DNA of 64,000 nucleotides from Isoptericola croceus (lineage in GTDB: Bacteria > Actinomycetota > Actinomycetes > Actinomycetales > Cellulomonadaceae). Position 1 is the first letter of the stretch. Each line of letters starts with the position of its first letter. The translations under genes were made by a program, and so were the position numbers. This document shows positions 28,901-38,688 of the stretch, piece by piece. The notes below the pieces were generated by a model. The model searched no databases and was not told the DNA's origin. It saw only the letters and a program-made list of their open reading frames with translations. The DNA lies in NCBI RefSeq assembly GCF_029382255.1, contig NZ_JARLLG010000010.1, positions 79,049 through 143,048 on the forward strand, in the 5' to 3' direction.

Positions 28901-31135
28901 ATGACGATCGCCCCCGAGTCCCGCCCGACCCTGCCGCTCACCGTCGGCCCGCACTATGCGCGCGGCAAGCGCGCGGCCGCGACCTGCCGCTACAAGTGCG
29001 CCGATGCCTGCGCCCACCCCGCGCCGAACCTCAGCGCCAACGAGTACTTCCGCGACGTCGCGTCCAAGGCGCTGAGCCGCCGCGTGATGCTGGGCGGGAT
29101 GGCCGCCGCCGCGGCCGTCGTCGTCGCGGGCGCCGAGGTGGTCGGCGCCCAGCCTGCGACCGCAGCCGGCAAGCCCGGCAAGCCGGGCAAGGGACTGGCC
29201 TTCGGCGCGATCCAGCCGCAGCCGATGGCGATCGACGACCTCGTCGTGCCCGAGGGGTACGAGTGGTCGCCCATCATCCGCTGGGGCGACCCGATCCTGC
29301 CGGGAGGGCGGGCCTTCGACGCCGCGGCCCAGACCCCGGAGAAGCAGGCCAAGCAGTTCGGCTACAACTGCGACTACCTCGACATCCTCCCCGACGACCC
29401 GAAGCACATCACCTCGATGGTGGAGACCCGTCGCGGGACCCGCGGGCTGCTGGTCGCCAACCACGAGTACACCAACCCCGGCATCATGTTCGACGGGTCC
29501 TACGACGCCGCGACGCGCCGGGCGATCGAGCGTGCGGCACACGGCATGTCGATCGTGGAGGTCACGCGCCGCAAGGAGGGGACGCCCTGGACCTACGAGC
29601 GGATCGCGTCCCGGAACCGCCGGGTGCACATGGACACCGAGTTCGTCATCGACGGACCTGCCGCGGGGCACGAGCTGATGCGCACGGTGGAGGACCCGAC
29701 CGGGACCCGCGTGCGGGGCACCCTGAACAACTGTGCGGGAGGCACCACGCCGTGGGGCACGGTGCTCTCCGGCGAGGAGAACTTCCACGGCTACCTGCGC
29801 GTCAACGGGGCAGACCCGCGCGACGCACGCTACGGCCTGCGCGATGCCGCCACGAGGTACGGCTGGGAGAACGACGACCCGCGCTTCGACGGCAACAACC
29901 CCGGCTACGAGAACGAGAACCACCGCTTCGGCTGGATGGTCGAGCTCGACCCGTACGACCCGGACGCGGCGCCCGTGAAGCACACGGCGATGGGCCGGTT
30001 CAAGCACGAGGGTGCGAACGTCATCCTCGCGAAGAACAAGCAAGTGGTCGCGTACATGGGCGACGACGAGCGGTTCGACTACGTGTACAAGTTCGTCTCG
30101 AAGCACGCGATGCGTCCCGGCAACAGCGCCGAGGCCCGGGCGTTCAACAAGACGCTGCTCAGCGAGGGCGACCTGTACGTCGCACGCTTCGAGGGAAACT
30201 CCGCCGGGGAGATCGACGGCTCCGGTGCGCTGCCCTCCGACGGCGCGTTCGACGGCACCGGCGAGTGGCTGCCGCTCGTGCTCGACGGCGAGTCGCAGGT
30301 GGACGGCATGTCGCTCGCCGAGGTGCTGGTGTTCACCCGCCTGGCGGCGGACGCCGTCGGAGCCACCAAGATGGACCGTCCCGAGGACGTCGAGCCGAAC
30401 CCCTTCACCGGACGCGTCTACGTGGCGTGCACCAACAACTCCGACCGCGGTACCGGCACGAACGCCCCGGCGGACGAGGCCAACCCGCGCGGCTCCAACC
30501 GGCACGGTCACATCGTCGAGATGATCGAGGACGGCGGCGACCAGACGGCGACGACCTTCACGTGGAACCTGCTCATCGTGTGCGGTGACCCCGAGGTCGA
30601 CGACACGGCCTACTTCTCGGGCTTCCCGGCCGACAAGGTCTCGCCGATCTCCTGCCCGGACAACGTCGCCTTCGACACCGACGGCAACCTGTGGATCTCC
30701 ACCGACGGCCAGCCGTCGAGCATCCAGAAGTGCGACGGGTTGTTCAAGGTCACGCTCGACGGGAGGCAGCGCGGTCGGGTGGAGCAGTTCCTCTCGGTGC
30801 CCCGCAGCGCGGAGACCTGCGGTCCGCTCGTCGACGTCCGCGACTCGATGGCGTACGTCAACGTCCAGCACCCGGGCGACGACGGGTCCTTCGCCGCCCA
30901 GACGTCGTACTTCCCCGACTACCTCGCCGAGGGTGAGGAGGTGCCGGCCGGCGCATGGCGCGGACCCCGTCCGTCGACCGTCCAGGTGTTCCCCGCCGGC
31001 GCCGGCGAGAAGCCGGGCAAGGGCGGCAAGCACTCCGGACCGGGGCCGTTCCCTCCTGGCCGCGGCGGCAGGGGCAAGGGCTCGAAGAACCACGCTTCCT
31101 TCCTCCCCGAGCCGGGTGAGCAGTTCCGCAGCTGA
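28901..31135 (+). CDS. PhoX-family phosphatase (DUF839)
   Basis: 744 residues. The N-terminal third contains a twin-arginine motif (SRRVMLGGMAAAAAVVV) about 60 residues in, after a Cys-containing leader, a layout seen in PhoX relatives exported by Tat. DUF839 motifs: LLVANHEYTNP, GGTTPWGTVLSGEENFHGY, GRFKHEGANVILAKNKQVV, RPEDVEPNPFTGRVYVACTN and CPDNVAFDTDGNLWISTDGQ. PhoX enzymes are calcium/iron alkaline phosphatases that free phosphate outside the membrane. The tail is rich in Gly, Pro and Lys. ATG at 28901 has GGAG upstream. A PHO-like box supports phosphate-starvation control. Confidence 0.88.
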   Translation: MTIAPESRPTLPLTVGPHYARGKRAAATCRYKCADACAHPAPNLSANEYFRDVASKALSRRVMLGGMAAAAAVVVAGAEVVGAQPATAAGKPGKPGKGLAFGAIQPQPMAIDDLVVPEGYEWSPIIRWGDPILPGGRAFDAAAQTPEKQAKQFGYNCDYLDILPDDPKHITSMVETRRGTRGLLVANHEYTNPGIMFDGSYDAATRRAIERAAHGMSIVEVTRRKEGTPWTYERIASRNRRVHMDTEFVIDGPAAGHELMRTVEDPTGTRVRGTLNNCAGGTTPWGTVLSGEENFHGYLRVNGADPRDARYGLRDAATRYGWENDDPRFDGNNPGYENENHRFGWMVELDPYDPDAAPVKHTAMGRFKHEGANVILAKNKQVVAYMGDDERFDYVYKFVSKHAMRPGNSAEARAFNKTLLSEGDLYVARFEGNSAGEIDGSGALPSDGAFDGTGEWLPLVLDGESQVDGMSLAEVLVFTRLAADAVGATKMDRPEDVEPNPFTGRVYVACTNNSDRGTGTNAPADEANPRGSNRHGHIVEMIEDGGDQTATTFTWNLLIVCGDPEVDDTAYFSGFPADKVSPISCPDNVAFDTDGNLWISTDGQPSSIQKCDGLFKVTLDGRQRGRVEQFLSVPRSAETCGPLVDVRDSMAYVNVQHPGDDGSFAAQTSYFPDYLAEGEEVPAGAWRGPRPSTVQVFPAGAGEKPGKGGKHSGPGPFPPGRGGRGKGSKNHASFLPEPGEQFRS

Positions 31136-31196
31136 CAGCCCACCGAGGTAGCCGGGTGTCGACGGGCGGGATGAGAACCGCACTCGGCGTGGTTCG

Positions 31197-31202
31197 TAGA
31201 CT
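31197..31202 (+). promoter_or_regulatory. -10 element of leaderless cysteine desulfurase transcript
   Basis: TAGACT ends 8 bases before GTG 31211. The ATG at 31205 would lie only 2 bases after the hexamer, so the GTG start is preferred. Confidence 0.5.
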
Positions 31203-31210
31203 TGATGACC

Positions 31211-32446
31211 GTGACACCCGCCGAGGCGCCCGGCGCCTACCTCGATCATGCCGCCACGACACCCATGTCGTCGGCGGCGCTCGAGGCTTTCGTCGCCGAG
31301 GCCGGCCGGACCGGGAACGCCTCGTCCCTGCACTCGGCGGGCCGGGCCGCGCGCCGCACCGTGGAGGAGTCCAGGGAGACGGTCGCGGCCGCGCTCGGCG
31401 CCCGCCCCAGCGAGGTGATCTTCACCGGCGGGGGTACCGAGGCGGACAACCTGGCGGTCAAGGGCATCTTCTGGGGGCGTCGCACGCAGAACCCGCAGCG
31501 GACCCGTGTGCTGGTCTCCGCCGTGGAGCACCACGCCGTGCTGGACCCGGCCTTCTGGCTGGCCGGCCACGCCGGGGCGGAGATCACCCTGCTGCCGGTC
31601 GACGGCGAGGGTCGGGTCGACCTCGACGCCCTGCGTGCCGAGCTGGCCGCCCACGCGGACGAGGTCGCGCTGGTCTCCGTCATGTGGGCCAACAACGAGG
31701 TCGGCACCGTCCAGCCCGTCCGCGACGTGGCCCGGATCGCTCACAAGCACGGCGTGCCCGTGCACACGGACGCTGTCCAGGCCGTGGGGCAGGTCGAGGT
31801 CGACTTCGCCGCCTCCGGCGTCGACGCCCTGACCGTGACCGGCCACAAGCTGGGCGGGCCGGTGGGCGTCGGCGCGCTGCTCGCCCGGCGCGACCTGCCG
31901 CTCGAGGCCGTCTCGCACGGCGGCGGCCAGGAGCGTGGCGTGCGGTCCGGCACGCTCGACGTCGCCGCGATCCGCGCGTTCGCCGTCGCCCTGCGCGAGG
32001 CGGTCGCGTCCCGCGAGGAGCGCGCCGCCGTCCTGTCCACGCTGCGCGACGAGCTCGTCGCCGGTGTGCGCCGCGTGGTGCCCGACGCCGTGCTGCGTGG
32101 CCCCGACCCGGCGGCCGGCGGGCCGTCCGACCCACCCGCTCGCCTACCCGCCAACGCGCACTTCACGTTCCCGGGCGCCGAGGGCGACTCGCTGCTCTAT
32201 CTGCTGGACTCCGCCGGGGTCCAGGCGTCCACCGGGTCGGCGTGCCAGGCCGGTGTGCCACAGCCCAGCCACGTGCTGCTGGCCATGGGGGTCAGTGAGA
32301 CGGACGCCCGCGGGGCGCTGCGGTTCTCGCTCGGAGCCACGTCCACCCGCGACGACGTCGACCGGCTCCTCGCGGCGCTGCCCGTGGTGGCCGACCGCGC
32401 CCGGGCCGCGGGTCTCGTCGCGGCACGACCAGGAGGTGTCGCATGA
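31211..32446 (+). CDS. Cysteine desulfurase (IscS/NifS-like)
   Basis: 411 residues. PLP enzyme that takes sulfur from cysteine, here probably for MnmA tRNA thiolation. Motifs: [26 protein letters not shown], the PLP lysine in [16 protein letters not shown] and the persulfide cysteine in [10 protein letters not shown] prefer GTG 31211 to ATG 31205 from the -10 position; the product then begins [17 protein letters not shown]. It overlaps mnmA by ATGA, the same pair as iscS-trmU in mycobacteria. Confidence 0.93.
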   Translation: MTPAEAPGAYLDHAATTPMSSAALEAFVAEAGRTGNASSLHSAGRAARRTVEESRETVAAALGARPSEVIFTGGGTEADNLAVKGIFWGRRTQNPQRTRVLVSAVEHHAVLDPAFWLAGHAGAEITLLPVDGEGRVDLDALRAELAAHADEVALVSVMWANNEVGTVQPVRDVARIAHKHGVPVHTDAVQAVGQVEVDFAASGVDALTVTGHKLGGPVGVGALLARRDLPLEAVSHGGGQERGVRSGTLDVAAIRAFAVALREAVASREERAAVLSTLRDELVAGVRRVVPDAVLRGPDPAAGGPSDPPARLPANAHFTFPGAEGDSLLYLLDSAGVQASTGSACQAGVPQPSHVLLAMGVSETDARGALRFSLGATSTRDDVDRLLAALPVVADRARAAGLVAARPGGVA

Positions 32447-33576
32447 GGGTGCTCGCCGCCATGTCCGGCGGGGTCGACTCCGCCGTCGCCGCAGCGCTCG
32501 CCGTCGAGGCGGGCCACGACGTCGTCGGCGTCCACATGGCCCTGAGCCGCAACCGCGACCAGTTCCGCACCGGCTCGCGCGGCTGCTGCTCCATCGAGGA
32601 CGCGGGGGACGCGCGCCGCGCCGCCGACGTGCTCGGCATCCCGTACTACGTGTGGGACCTGTCCGAGACCTTCGAGGAGACGGTCGTCGCAGACTTCCTG
32701 TCCGAGTACTCCGCGGGCCGCACCCCGAACCCGTGCGTGCGCTGCAACGAGCACATCAAGTTCGAGGCGCTGCTGGACAAGGCGACCGCGCTCGGCTTCG
32801 ACGCCGTCGCCACCGGTCACTACGCGCGGATCGAGACCGCCGGGGACGGCACCCGTGAGCTGCACCGCTCGCCGAACGATGCCAAGGACCAGTCCTACGT
32901 GCTGGCGGTCATGGGGCCGGAGCGCCTGGAGCGGTCGCTGTTCCCGCTCGGAGGGTTCGCCACCAAGGACGAGGTGCGGGCGGAGGCCGAACGGCGTGGG
33001 CTCTCGGTCAGCGCGAAGCCGGACTCCTACGACATCTGCTTCGTGGCCGACGGCGACACCCGCGGATTCCTGCGCTCACGCCTCGGGGAGCAGCCCGGGC
33101 AGGTGCGCGACACCGACGGCAACGTCGTGGGGGAGCACCAGGGGGCGTACGCCTACACGGTCGGCCAGCGCAAGGGCCTCGGCCTCGGCCGGCCGGCAGC
33201 GGACGGCAAGGCCCGGTACGTCGTCGACGTGGACACGGGCTCGAACACCGTCGTCGTCGGCCCTGCCGAGCTGTTGAGCGTGGACCGCATCGCGGGGGAC
33301 AAAGCCGTCTGGCTCGCTCCGCCCACGGTCGACTGGACCACGTGCGAGGTACAGATCAGGGCCCACGGCCGGGCGGTCCCGGCACAGGTTCGGGCCGCGG
33401 CTGCCTCAGGGGCCGACGGCGGCACGGACGGCCTGGAGGTCCGTCTCGGCGAGTCGTTGCGTGGCGTCGCGGCGGGGCAGTCGGTCGTCGTCTACCGCGG
33501 GACGCAGGTGCTCGGCCAGGCCACCGTCACCCGTGCCTGGCGTGACGCGCCGGCCGGTGCGCCGGTCCGCGCATGA
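32443..33576 (+). CDS. mnmA: tRNA-specific 2-thiouridylase
   Basis: 377 residues. MnmA thiolates U34 of Lys, Glu and Gln tRNAs. P-loop [13 protein letters not shown], the catalytic Cys in [15 protein letters not shown] and the second Cys in [11 protein letters not shown] are present, as are GHYARIE and [13 protein letters not shown] lies 8 bases before the ATG, which overlaps the desulfurase stop. Confidence 0.97.
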   Translation: MRVLAAMSGGVDSAVAAALAVEAGHDVVGVHMALSRNRDQFRTGSRGCCSIEDAGDARRAADVLGIPYYVWDLSETFEETVVADFLSEYSAGRTPNPCVRCNEHIKFEALLDKATALGFDAVATGHYARIETAGDGTRELHRSPNDAKDQSYVLAVMGPERLERSLFPLGGFATKDEVRAEAERRGLSVSAKPDSYDICFVADGDTRGFLRSRLGEQPGQVRDTDGNVVGEHQGAYAYTVGQRKGLGLGRPAADGKARYVVDVDTGSNTVVVGPAELLSVDRIAGDKAVWLAPPTVDWTTCEVQIRAHGRAVPAQVRAAAASGADGGTDGLEVRLGESLRGVAAGQSVVVYRGTQVLGQATVTRAWRDAPAGAPVRA

Positions 33577-34166
33577 CGGCGGTCAGCAGTCAGGGCCCCA
33601 GGCCCGGTGCTGAACGGGCCGCGATCGTCGTCCCTGAGTGGGAGCGGTGGGAGGTGCGCACCTTCTACCTTCGGCGGATGGTCTATGACCTTGAGGATCT
33701 CGTGGCCCGTCCGGCCGCCTACGGGATCGATCTCGTGACGCAGGAGGAGGAGGCTCGGGACTACTTCCTCAGCCTGCCGGCCGACGAACGGATCTGGGCC
33801 GAGGGGTATCTTGAGCTCTCGATCGGTGGCACCCGCCTGTTCGGGCCGCGGGAGTGGGACTATGTGGACCAGATCTGGCACATTCTGGTGCAGGTCGGTC
33901 TCGATCTGATCGACGAGGGATCGGCCGATCACGTGTTTCCCGACCAGTCGATGCCGATCTGTGCTCGTGTTCCTGAGGGCGACCCGAAACAGGTTCTCTT
34001 CACGGTGGTGGACACCACGGTTCGTCTGGAGCGCAAACTCTTCCTGTTCCAGCTCGCGGAGAGCGCCCTGTGGTTCTACGAGTGGCACCGTCGGGTCACG
34101 GGTGACCCGATGACCACCTATCGGGAAGACGCGGAGCGAGTCCGCGCGGCAGCGCTGGCATGGTGA
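33573..34166 (+). CDS. Uncharacterised protein, copy A; chimeric N-terminus
   Basis: 197 residues of no family I recognise. From residue about 20 ([17 protein letters not shown]) to the end it is closely similar to copy B at 35378. Residues 1-15 ([15 protein letters not shown]) instead resemble the N-terminus of the MetE-like gene (MTAVSGHGPWPGGER), so this gene looks like a fusion left by deletion inside a tandem duplication. Soluble, acidic, many Trp/Phe, conserved [13 protein letters not shown] and [13 protein letters not shown]. Start overlaps mnmA by ATGA. Confidence 0.8.
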   Translation: MTAVSSQGPRPGAERAAIVVPEWERWEVRTFYLRRMVYDLEDLVARPAAYGIDLVTQEEEARDYFLSLPADERIWAEGYLELSIGGTRLFGPREWDYVDQIWHILVQVGLDLIDEGSADHVFPDQSMPICARVPEGDPKQVLFTVVDTTVRLERKLFLFQLAESALWFYEWHRRVTGDPMTTYREDAERVRAAALAW

Positions 34167-34246
34167 GCGGCACCGAGGTGACCGACGGTGCGGGTCGGTA
34201 TCGCAGGTAGTCTCCCGATGTGAGCACCTCGACCACGTTCCGTGAG
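33573..34246 (+). repeat. Diverged tandem duplication, left unit
   Basis: Contains the MetE-like N-terminal codons, uncharacterised protein A and the promoter plus first nine codons of the GNAT gene. The right unit (34312-36017) has the same order with the about 1.03-kb MetE-like body still present. Confidence 0.75.
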
Positions 34247-34315
34247 ACATCGGCGCCCGACAGCCCCCGCAGCGGGCGCGCCCTCGGACCGACCTTCCGG
34301 GTGGGGCAGGCGTGA
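34208..34315 (+). pseudogene. Duplicated GNAT promoter and 31-codon gene remnant
   Basis: TAGTCT (34208-34213), 6 bases, then GTG at 34220 repeats the promoter-start arrangement of the intact GNAT gene at 35991. The frame (VSTSTTFRETS...) matches GNAT for about nine codons, then diverges and ends at TGA 34313-34315. That stop overlaps the MetE-like GTG (34312) as GTGA, so the remnant could act as a leaderless, translationally coupled leader peptide. Confidence 0.65.
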
Positions 34316-35349
34316 CGGCGGTCAGCGGCCACGGACCGTGGCCGGGTGGCGAGCGGGACGTGCTCGAGGCGCAGCAGACCGTCCTCGGGGACCTGGCGGA
34401 CCTGCCGACCGGCGTCGACGCCGTCCCGTTCCTCGCCCAGCTCACGGAGCGCGGTCCCGGGGCCGCCTCGACAGGTCGCACCGCGACCCTCCTGGCCGAG
34501 ATGCCCGCCGAGCTCGGTCCGCACGGCTGGAAGCTCACCGACCGCCCGGGTGCGGACGAACGTCGTGCGCGGGCCTTCCTCCGCGAGGACCTCGGGGCGC
34601 TGGCCATCGCCGCCTACGGGTACGCGGGTCCGTTGGCCGTCGAGGTCACGGGACCGTGGACCCTCGCCGCCGAGCTGTGGTCGGCCCGCGGCGACCGGGT
34701 GCTGGCCGACGCCGGTGCGCGAGCCGACCTGGCGCTGGCGCTCGCGACGGGCCTGCGCGAGCACGTGGCCGAGGTGCTTGGCCAGGTGCCCGGCGCCGAG
34801 GTCGTGGTCCAGCTCGCCGAGCCCCTGCTGGGGCAGGTGCATGCGGGCGTGCTGCCCACGTTCTCCGGCTACTCGCGGATCCGCGGAGTCGACGGACCCG
34901 AGGTGGTCGAGGGCCTGCGCCCGGTGATCCAGGCCGTGCACGACGTCGGCGCGACGGCCGTGGTGCACCTCGGCGGCACCTGGGTGGGCATCCCACCCGT
35001 CGTGCTGGCCGGGGCCGACGGGATCGGGCTGGACCTGTCGGCGGTCGGTCCGGGCGGCTGGAACGAGCGGGCGTGGGAGCTGGTCGCCCGAGCGACCGAG
35101 CGGGAGGTGGCGCTCTGGGCCGGCCTGCCGCCCGCCACGGTCTCGCAGTGTGCAGGTGCTCAGCTCGGTGAGCTGGCCCAGCTCGTGGCCGAGCCGTGGC
35201 GTCGGATCGGGTTGCCGGCCGCAGGCCTGGGGGCTCTCACGCTGCTCGCGGCGCCCCGCACGGAACCGGCGAGCGTCGATGCCCACCGGGCCGGGATCGC
35301 CAACCTGGGCCGGGTCGCGGAGTCGCTCGCCGAGCGTGCGGCCGCCTGA
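34312..35349 (+). CDS. Cobalamin-independent methionine synthase-like protein (UROD/MetE-like)
   Basis: 345 residues, about half the size of full MetE. It matches the short actinomycete MetE-like proteins found between trmU and ligA in mycobacteria (Rv3015c type). Visible: TATLLAEMPAELGPHGWKLT, YGYAGPLAVEVTGPWTLAAE, VVVQLAEPLLGQVHAGVLPT and VVHLGGTWVGI. The His-x-Cys zinc ligands of true MetE are not evident in the expected places, so methionine synthase activity is uncertain. GTG start overlaps the 31-codon remnant upstream. Confidence 0.8.
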   Translation: MTAVSGHGPWPGGERDVLEAQQTVLGDLADLPTGVDAVPFLAQLTERGPGAASTGRTATLLAEMPAELGPHGWKLTDRPGADERRARAFLREDLGALAIAAYGYAGPLAVEVTGPWTLAAELWSARGDRVLADAGARADLALALATGLREHVAEVLGQVPGAEVVVQLAEPLLGQVHAGVLPTFSGYSRIRGVDGPEVVEGLRPVIQAVHDVGATAVVHLGGTWVGIPPVVLAGADGIGLDLSAVGPGGWNERAWELVARATEREVALWAGLPPATVSQCAGAQLGELAQLVAEPWRRIGLPAAGLGALTLLAAPRTEPASVDAHRAGIANLGRVAESLAERAAA

Positions 35350-35377
35350 GCGCGCTGACTCCCTCGAGCGGGCGGGG

Positions 35378-35923
35378 GTGAACGCCGTCCCCGCGTGGGA
35401 GCGGTGGGTCGTGCGTACCTTCTACCTGCGACGGCCGGTCCTCGATCTCGAGGATCTCGTCGCTCGTCCCGCGCACTACGGGATCGACCTCGTGACGCAG
35501 GAGGCGGAGGCTCGGGATTACTTCCTCGGGCTCCCGGTGGACGAGAGGATCTGGACCGAGGGGTACCTGGAGCTGTCGATCGGCGGTACGCCGCTGTTCG
35601 GTCCGCGCGAGTGGGACTATGTCGACCAGCTCTGGCACACGCTCGTACAGGTCGGTCTGGACCTGGTGGACGAGGGAGGCGCCGAACACATCTTCCCGGA
35701 CCAATCGATGCCGATCTGTGCTCGCGTGCCCCGGCGTGAGCCGGGACGGGTTCTCCTCACGGTCAGGGACACCACGGTGCGGGTCGAGCGTCGAGCCTTC
35801 CTCCTCCAGCTCGCGGAGCACGCTCTGTGGTTCTACGACTGGCACCGCCGGGTGACCGGGGACCTGATGAGCACCTACCGAGCGGACGCGGAGCGGGTGC
35901 GAGCGGCGGCTGAGGAATGGTGA
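35378..35923 (+). CDS. Uncharacterised protein, copy B
   Basis: 181 residues, same unrecognised family as copy A with most residues identical from [17 protein letters not shown] onward. The GTG at 35378 (MNAVPAWERW) is chosen because homology begins there; the RBS is poor. It follows the MetE-like gene by 28 bases and is probably cotranscribed with it. No signal peptide or membrane segment. The repeated small soluble form could suit an immunity or binding protein, but nothing in the neighbourhood confirms that. Confidence 0.75.
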   Translation: MNAVPAWERWVVRTFYLRRPVLDLEDLVARPAHYGIDLVTQEAEARDYFLGLPVDERIWTEGYLELSIGGTPLFGPREWDYVDQLWHTLVQVGLDLVDEGGAEHIFPDQSMPICARVPRREPGRVLLTVRDTTVRVERRAFLLQLAEHALWFYDWHRRVTGDLMSTYRADAERVRAAAEEW

Positions 35924-36017
35924 GGTCCGCGGCGCCTGCCGAACGGCGGCGTCCCACGGCACGGGTTCTCGACGCGGGTAGTCTCCCGGTGTGAGCACCT
36001 CGACCCGGGTCCGTGAG
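35387..36017 (+). repeat. Diverged tandem duplication, right unit (downstream part)
   Basis: Contains uncharacterised protein B, the TAGTCT promoter (35979-35984) and the start of the intact GNAT gene. Matches 33630-34246 at a spacing of about 1,757-1,771 bases. Confidence 0.75.
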
Positions 36018-36494
36018 GCGACTGCGGACGACTGGTCCGGCATCTGGCGGGTGCTGGAACCGGCGTTGCGGGCGGGGGAGACCTATACCTACCCGCGCGA
36101 CATCACCGAGGACGAGGCGCGGACGGCCTGGATGCTGCCCGTGCCCGCCCGGGTCCTCGTCGCGGTCGACGACGTCACCGGTGAGGTGCTCGGCATCGCG
36201 AAGTACCTGCCCAACCATCCCGGTGCGGGTGCCCACGTGGCGAACGCGAGCTTCGTCGTCGGGCAGGAGGCCGCGGGGCGCCGTGTGGGCCGTGCGCTCG
36301 CCGAGGCGGTGCTCGAGGGGGCGAAGGCGGACGGCTACCGGGCGATGCAGTTCAACGCCGTGGTCGAGACGAACGAGCGCGCTGTGCGCCTCTGGCGCTC
36401 GCTCGGGTTCGAGGTCCTCGCGACGGTGCCAGAGGCGTTCGACCATCCCGCGCGAGGCCTGGTCGGCCTGCACGTCATGCACCGCGTGCTCTGA
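35991..36494 (+). CDS. GNAT-family N-acetyltransferase
   Basis: 167 residues. GNAT acetyl-CoA loop region AGRRVGRALAEAVLEGAKADG and the C-terminal LWRSLGFEVLATVPEAF are visible. Related proteins include phosphinothricin/YhhY-type acetyltransferases, but the substrate cannot be told. Leaderless: TAGTCT ends 6 bases before GTG 35991. Confidence 0.88.
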   Translation: MSTSTRVREATADDWSGIWRVLEPALRAGETYTYPRDITEDEARTAWMLPVPARVLVAVDDVTGEVLGIAKYLPNHPGAGAHVANASFVVGQEAAGRRVGRALAEAVLEGAKADGYRAMQFNAVVETNERAVRLWRSLGFEVLATVPEAFDHPARGLVGLHVMHRVL

Positions 36495-36519
36495 GGACGG
36501 CGGTCCACGCCGGGCGGGC

Positions 36520-38688
36520 TCAGGCCAGCCATCGGCGCAGGAACGTCCAGGCGAGCGCCGACATGTGGGCGGCCTGGGCGTTGTTCGCCGCCCCGCCGTG
36601 GCCGCCCTCGATGTTCTCGTAGTACGTCACGTCCTTGCCGGCCGCGAGCATCCGCGCCGCCATCTTGCGGGCGTGCCCGGGATGGACGCGGTCGTCCTTG
36701 GTGGACGTGGTGAACAGCACCGGCGGGTACTCGCGGTCCGCGTCGAACAGGTGATAGGGCGAGAACGTCCGCAGGAACTCCCAGTCCTCGGCGACGTCGG
36801 GGTCGCCGTACTCCGCCACCCACGAGGCTCCGGCGAGCAGGTGCGAGTACCGCTGCATGTCGAGCAGCGGTACCTGGATCACGACGGCGCCGAACAGCTC
36901 GGGGTACTGCGTGAGCATGTTGCCGGCGAGCAGCCCGCCGTTGGACCCACCCTGCACGCCGAGGTGCTCGGGGCGGGTGATCCCGCGCGCCACCAGGTCG
37001 CGGGCGACGGCGGCCAGGTCCTCGTACGCACGGTGCCGGTTCTGTCGCAGCGCGGCCTGGTGCCAGCGCGGGCCGTACTCCCCGCCGCCGCGGATGTTCG
37101 CCACGACGTGCACGCCGCCGCGCGCGAGCCAGGCGCGGCCTGCCGTGCCGGAGTAGCCGGGCAGCAGGGGGATCTCGAAGCCGCCGTAGGCGTACAGCAA
37201 GGTGGGGGCGGCGCCGTGCTCCGCCGGCCCGGCCGGGCGGACGAGGTCCTCGCGGCCCACGACGAAGTACGGCACGCGGGTGCCGTCGTCGGACGTGGCG
37301 AAGTGCTGTTCGGCGACCATCCCGGTCGCGTCGAAGAAGGCGGGAGCCGCCTTGAGCGGCTCGGGGTCGGCCGGGTCGCCCTCGGGGCCGACGACGGTGG
37401 CGAGCGCGAGGGTGGACGGGGACAGGTAGCCGCTGCTGGTCACCCACACGTCATCGCTGTCTACCGGGGAGACGGCACGCACGCCGACCGTGAGCAGCTC
37501 GCCGCCGACCGGCAGCTCGGACCGCAGCCACGCGTCGGCCGGGTCGTCGCCGGCGGTGAGGTCGGGTGGTGTGAGGACGTGCACGGCGTTCTTGACGTCG
37601 TCGAGCACGTTGACCACGAGGTGGTGCCGCGTCCAGGTCGCACCGACCAGCGAGGTGGCGGGTGTCGGCGCGAACAGGACGGTGAGGTCGCGCGACCCGG
37701 CGAGGAACGCGTCCACGGGCGTAGCCAGGAGGGAGCCGCCGGGATACGTGCGGCCCGCCACGGTCCAGTCCTCGCGCAGCTCGACCAGCAGCCACTCGCG
37801 GTGGAAACCGACCTCGGCGGAGTGGGGCACGTCGACGCGCTCGAGCTCCTGGGCGGGTGTGCCGACCGCCCGCACCAGGTAGGTCTCCGATCGGTAGAAC
37901 GCGATCGAGCGACGCACGACGTCTCGCTCGAACCCCGGCGTACGGGACCGGCGGCCCGTGATGTACATGTCCTCGTCCGTGCCCTCGTAGACCACGGCCG
38001 CGTCCTCCAGCGGCGTGCCGCGGCGCCACAGCTTGACGATCCGCGGGTAGCCGGACGGCGTCGTCGTGCCGGGGCCGAAGTCGGTGAACACGTACACGGT
38101 GTCCTCGTCGGCCCAGGCGAGGCCGCCCTTGGCCAGCGGCCGGGAGAACCCACCGTCGGCCACCGGGACGAAGCGCTTGTCGACGAGGTCGAACTCGCGG
38201 GTGACGTCCGCGTCCGAGCCGCCGGGGGAGAGGTCCACCAGCGCCCGGCGCCAGGGTTCGCCCGCCGCGAGCTGCTCCGGGGTCGGTCGCAGCACCGAGG
38301 CGCCGTGCCACACCCACGACTCGCCCTCGGTGGTGGCGAGCTCGTCCAGGTCGAGCACCGTCTCCCATCGGGGGGAGGCCGTCCGGTAGGACTCGAGCGT
38401 GGTGCGCCGCCACAGCCCGCGCTCGTGCTCGGCGTCACGCCAGAAGTTGTACAGGTGGTCACCGATCCGTGAGACGTCCGGGATGCGGTCGTCGGAGTCG
38501 AGCACCTCCCGCAGCGCCACCTCGGTCGTGGCGAGGTCGTCCCCGCCGAGGGCGGAGTGGGCCTCGTCGTTGCGCGCCCGCACCCATGCCAGGGCATCGT
38601 CCCCCGAGACGTCCTCCAGCCAGCGGTACAGGTCCGTGGTGGTGACGGTGGGGTCGTCGGGGGTCCTCAGCAAGGAGTCGGCACTCAT
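36520..38688 (-). CDS. Prolyl oligopeptidase family protein (S9A)
   Basis: 722 residues. N-terminal peptide (DLYRWLEDVSGDDALAWVRA), beta-propeller, and an alpha/beta hydrolase domain with nucleophile GVQGGSNGGLLAG, Asp in TKDDRVHPGHA and His in IEGGHGGAA. No signal peptide, so cytoplasmic. It would hydrolyse short proline-containing peptides. The ATG at 38688 is supported by TAGGGT 7 bases upstream (leaderless); the longer frame to 38760 would start upstream of that promoter. Confidence 0.92.
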   Translation of the reverse strand: MSADSLLRTPDDPTVTTTDLYRWLEDVSGDDALAWVRARNDEAHSALGGDDLATTEVALREVLDSDDRIPDVSRIGDHLYNFWRDAEHERGLWRRTTLESYRTASPRWETVLDLDELATTEGESWVWHGASVLRPTPEQLAAGEPWRRALVDLSPGGSDADVTREFDLVDKRFVPVADGGFSRPLAKGGLAWADEDTVYVFTDFGPGTTTPSGYPRIVKLWRRGTPLEDAAVVYEGTDEDMYITGRRSRTPGFERDVVRRSIAFYRSETYLVRAVGTPAQELERVDVPHSAEVGFHREWLLVELREDWTVAGRTYPGGSLLATPVDAFLAGSRDLTVLFAPTPATSLVGATWTRHHLVVNVLDDVKNAVHVLTPPDLTAGDDPADAWLRSELPVGGELLTVGVRAVSPVDSDDVWVTSSGYLSPSTLALATVVGPEGDPADPEPLKAAPAFFDATGMVAEQHFATSDDGTRVPYFVVGREDLVRPAGPAEHGAAPTLLYAYGGFEIPLLPGYSGTAGRAWLARGGVHVVANIRGGGEYGPRWHQAALRQNRHRAYEDLAAVARDLVARGITRPEHLGVQGGSNGGLLAGNMLTQYPELFGAVVIQVPLLDMQRYSHLLAGASWVAEYGDPDVAEDWEFLRTFSPYHLFDADREYPPVLFTTSTKDDRVHPGHARKMAARMLAAGKDVTYYENIEGGHGGAANNAQAAHMSALAWTFLRRWLA

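Noticed and set aside
28496-31918. 1140-codon minus-strand frame across phoX and the cysteine desulfurase
   Set aside because: It spans several plus-strand genes, lacks recognisable domains and has shadow-type composition.
33573-35923. Copies A and B as a toxin-immunity pair
   Set aside because: They are paralogues of one soluble protein with no toxin-like partner, secretion signal or secretion system nearby.
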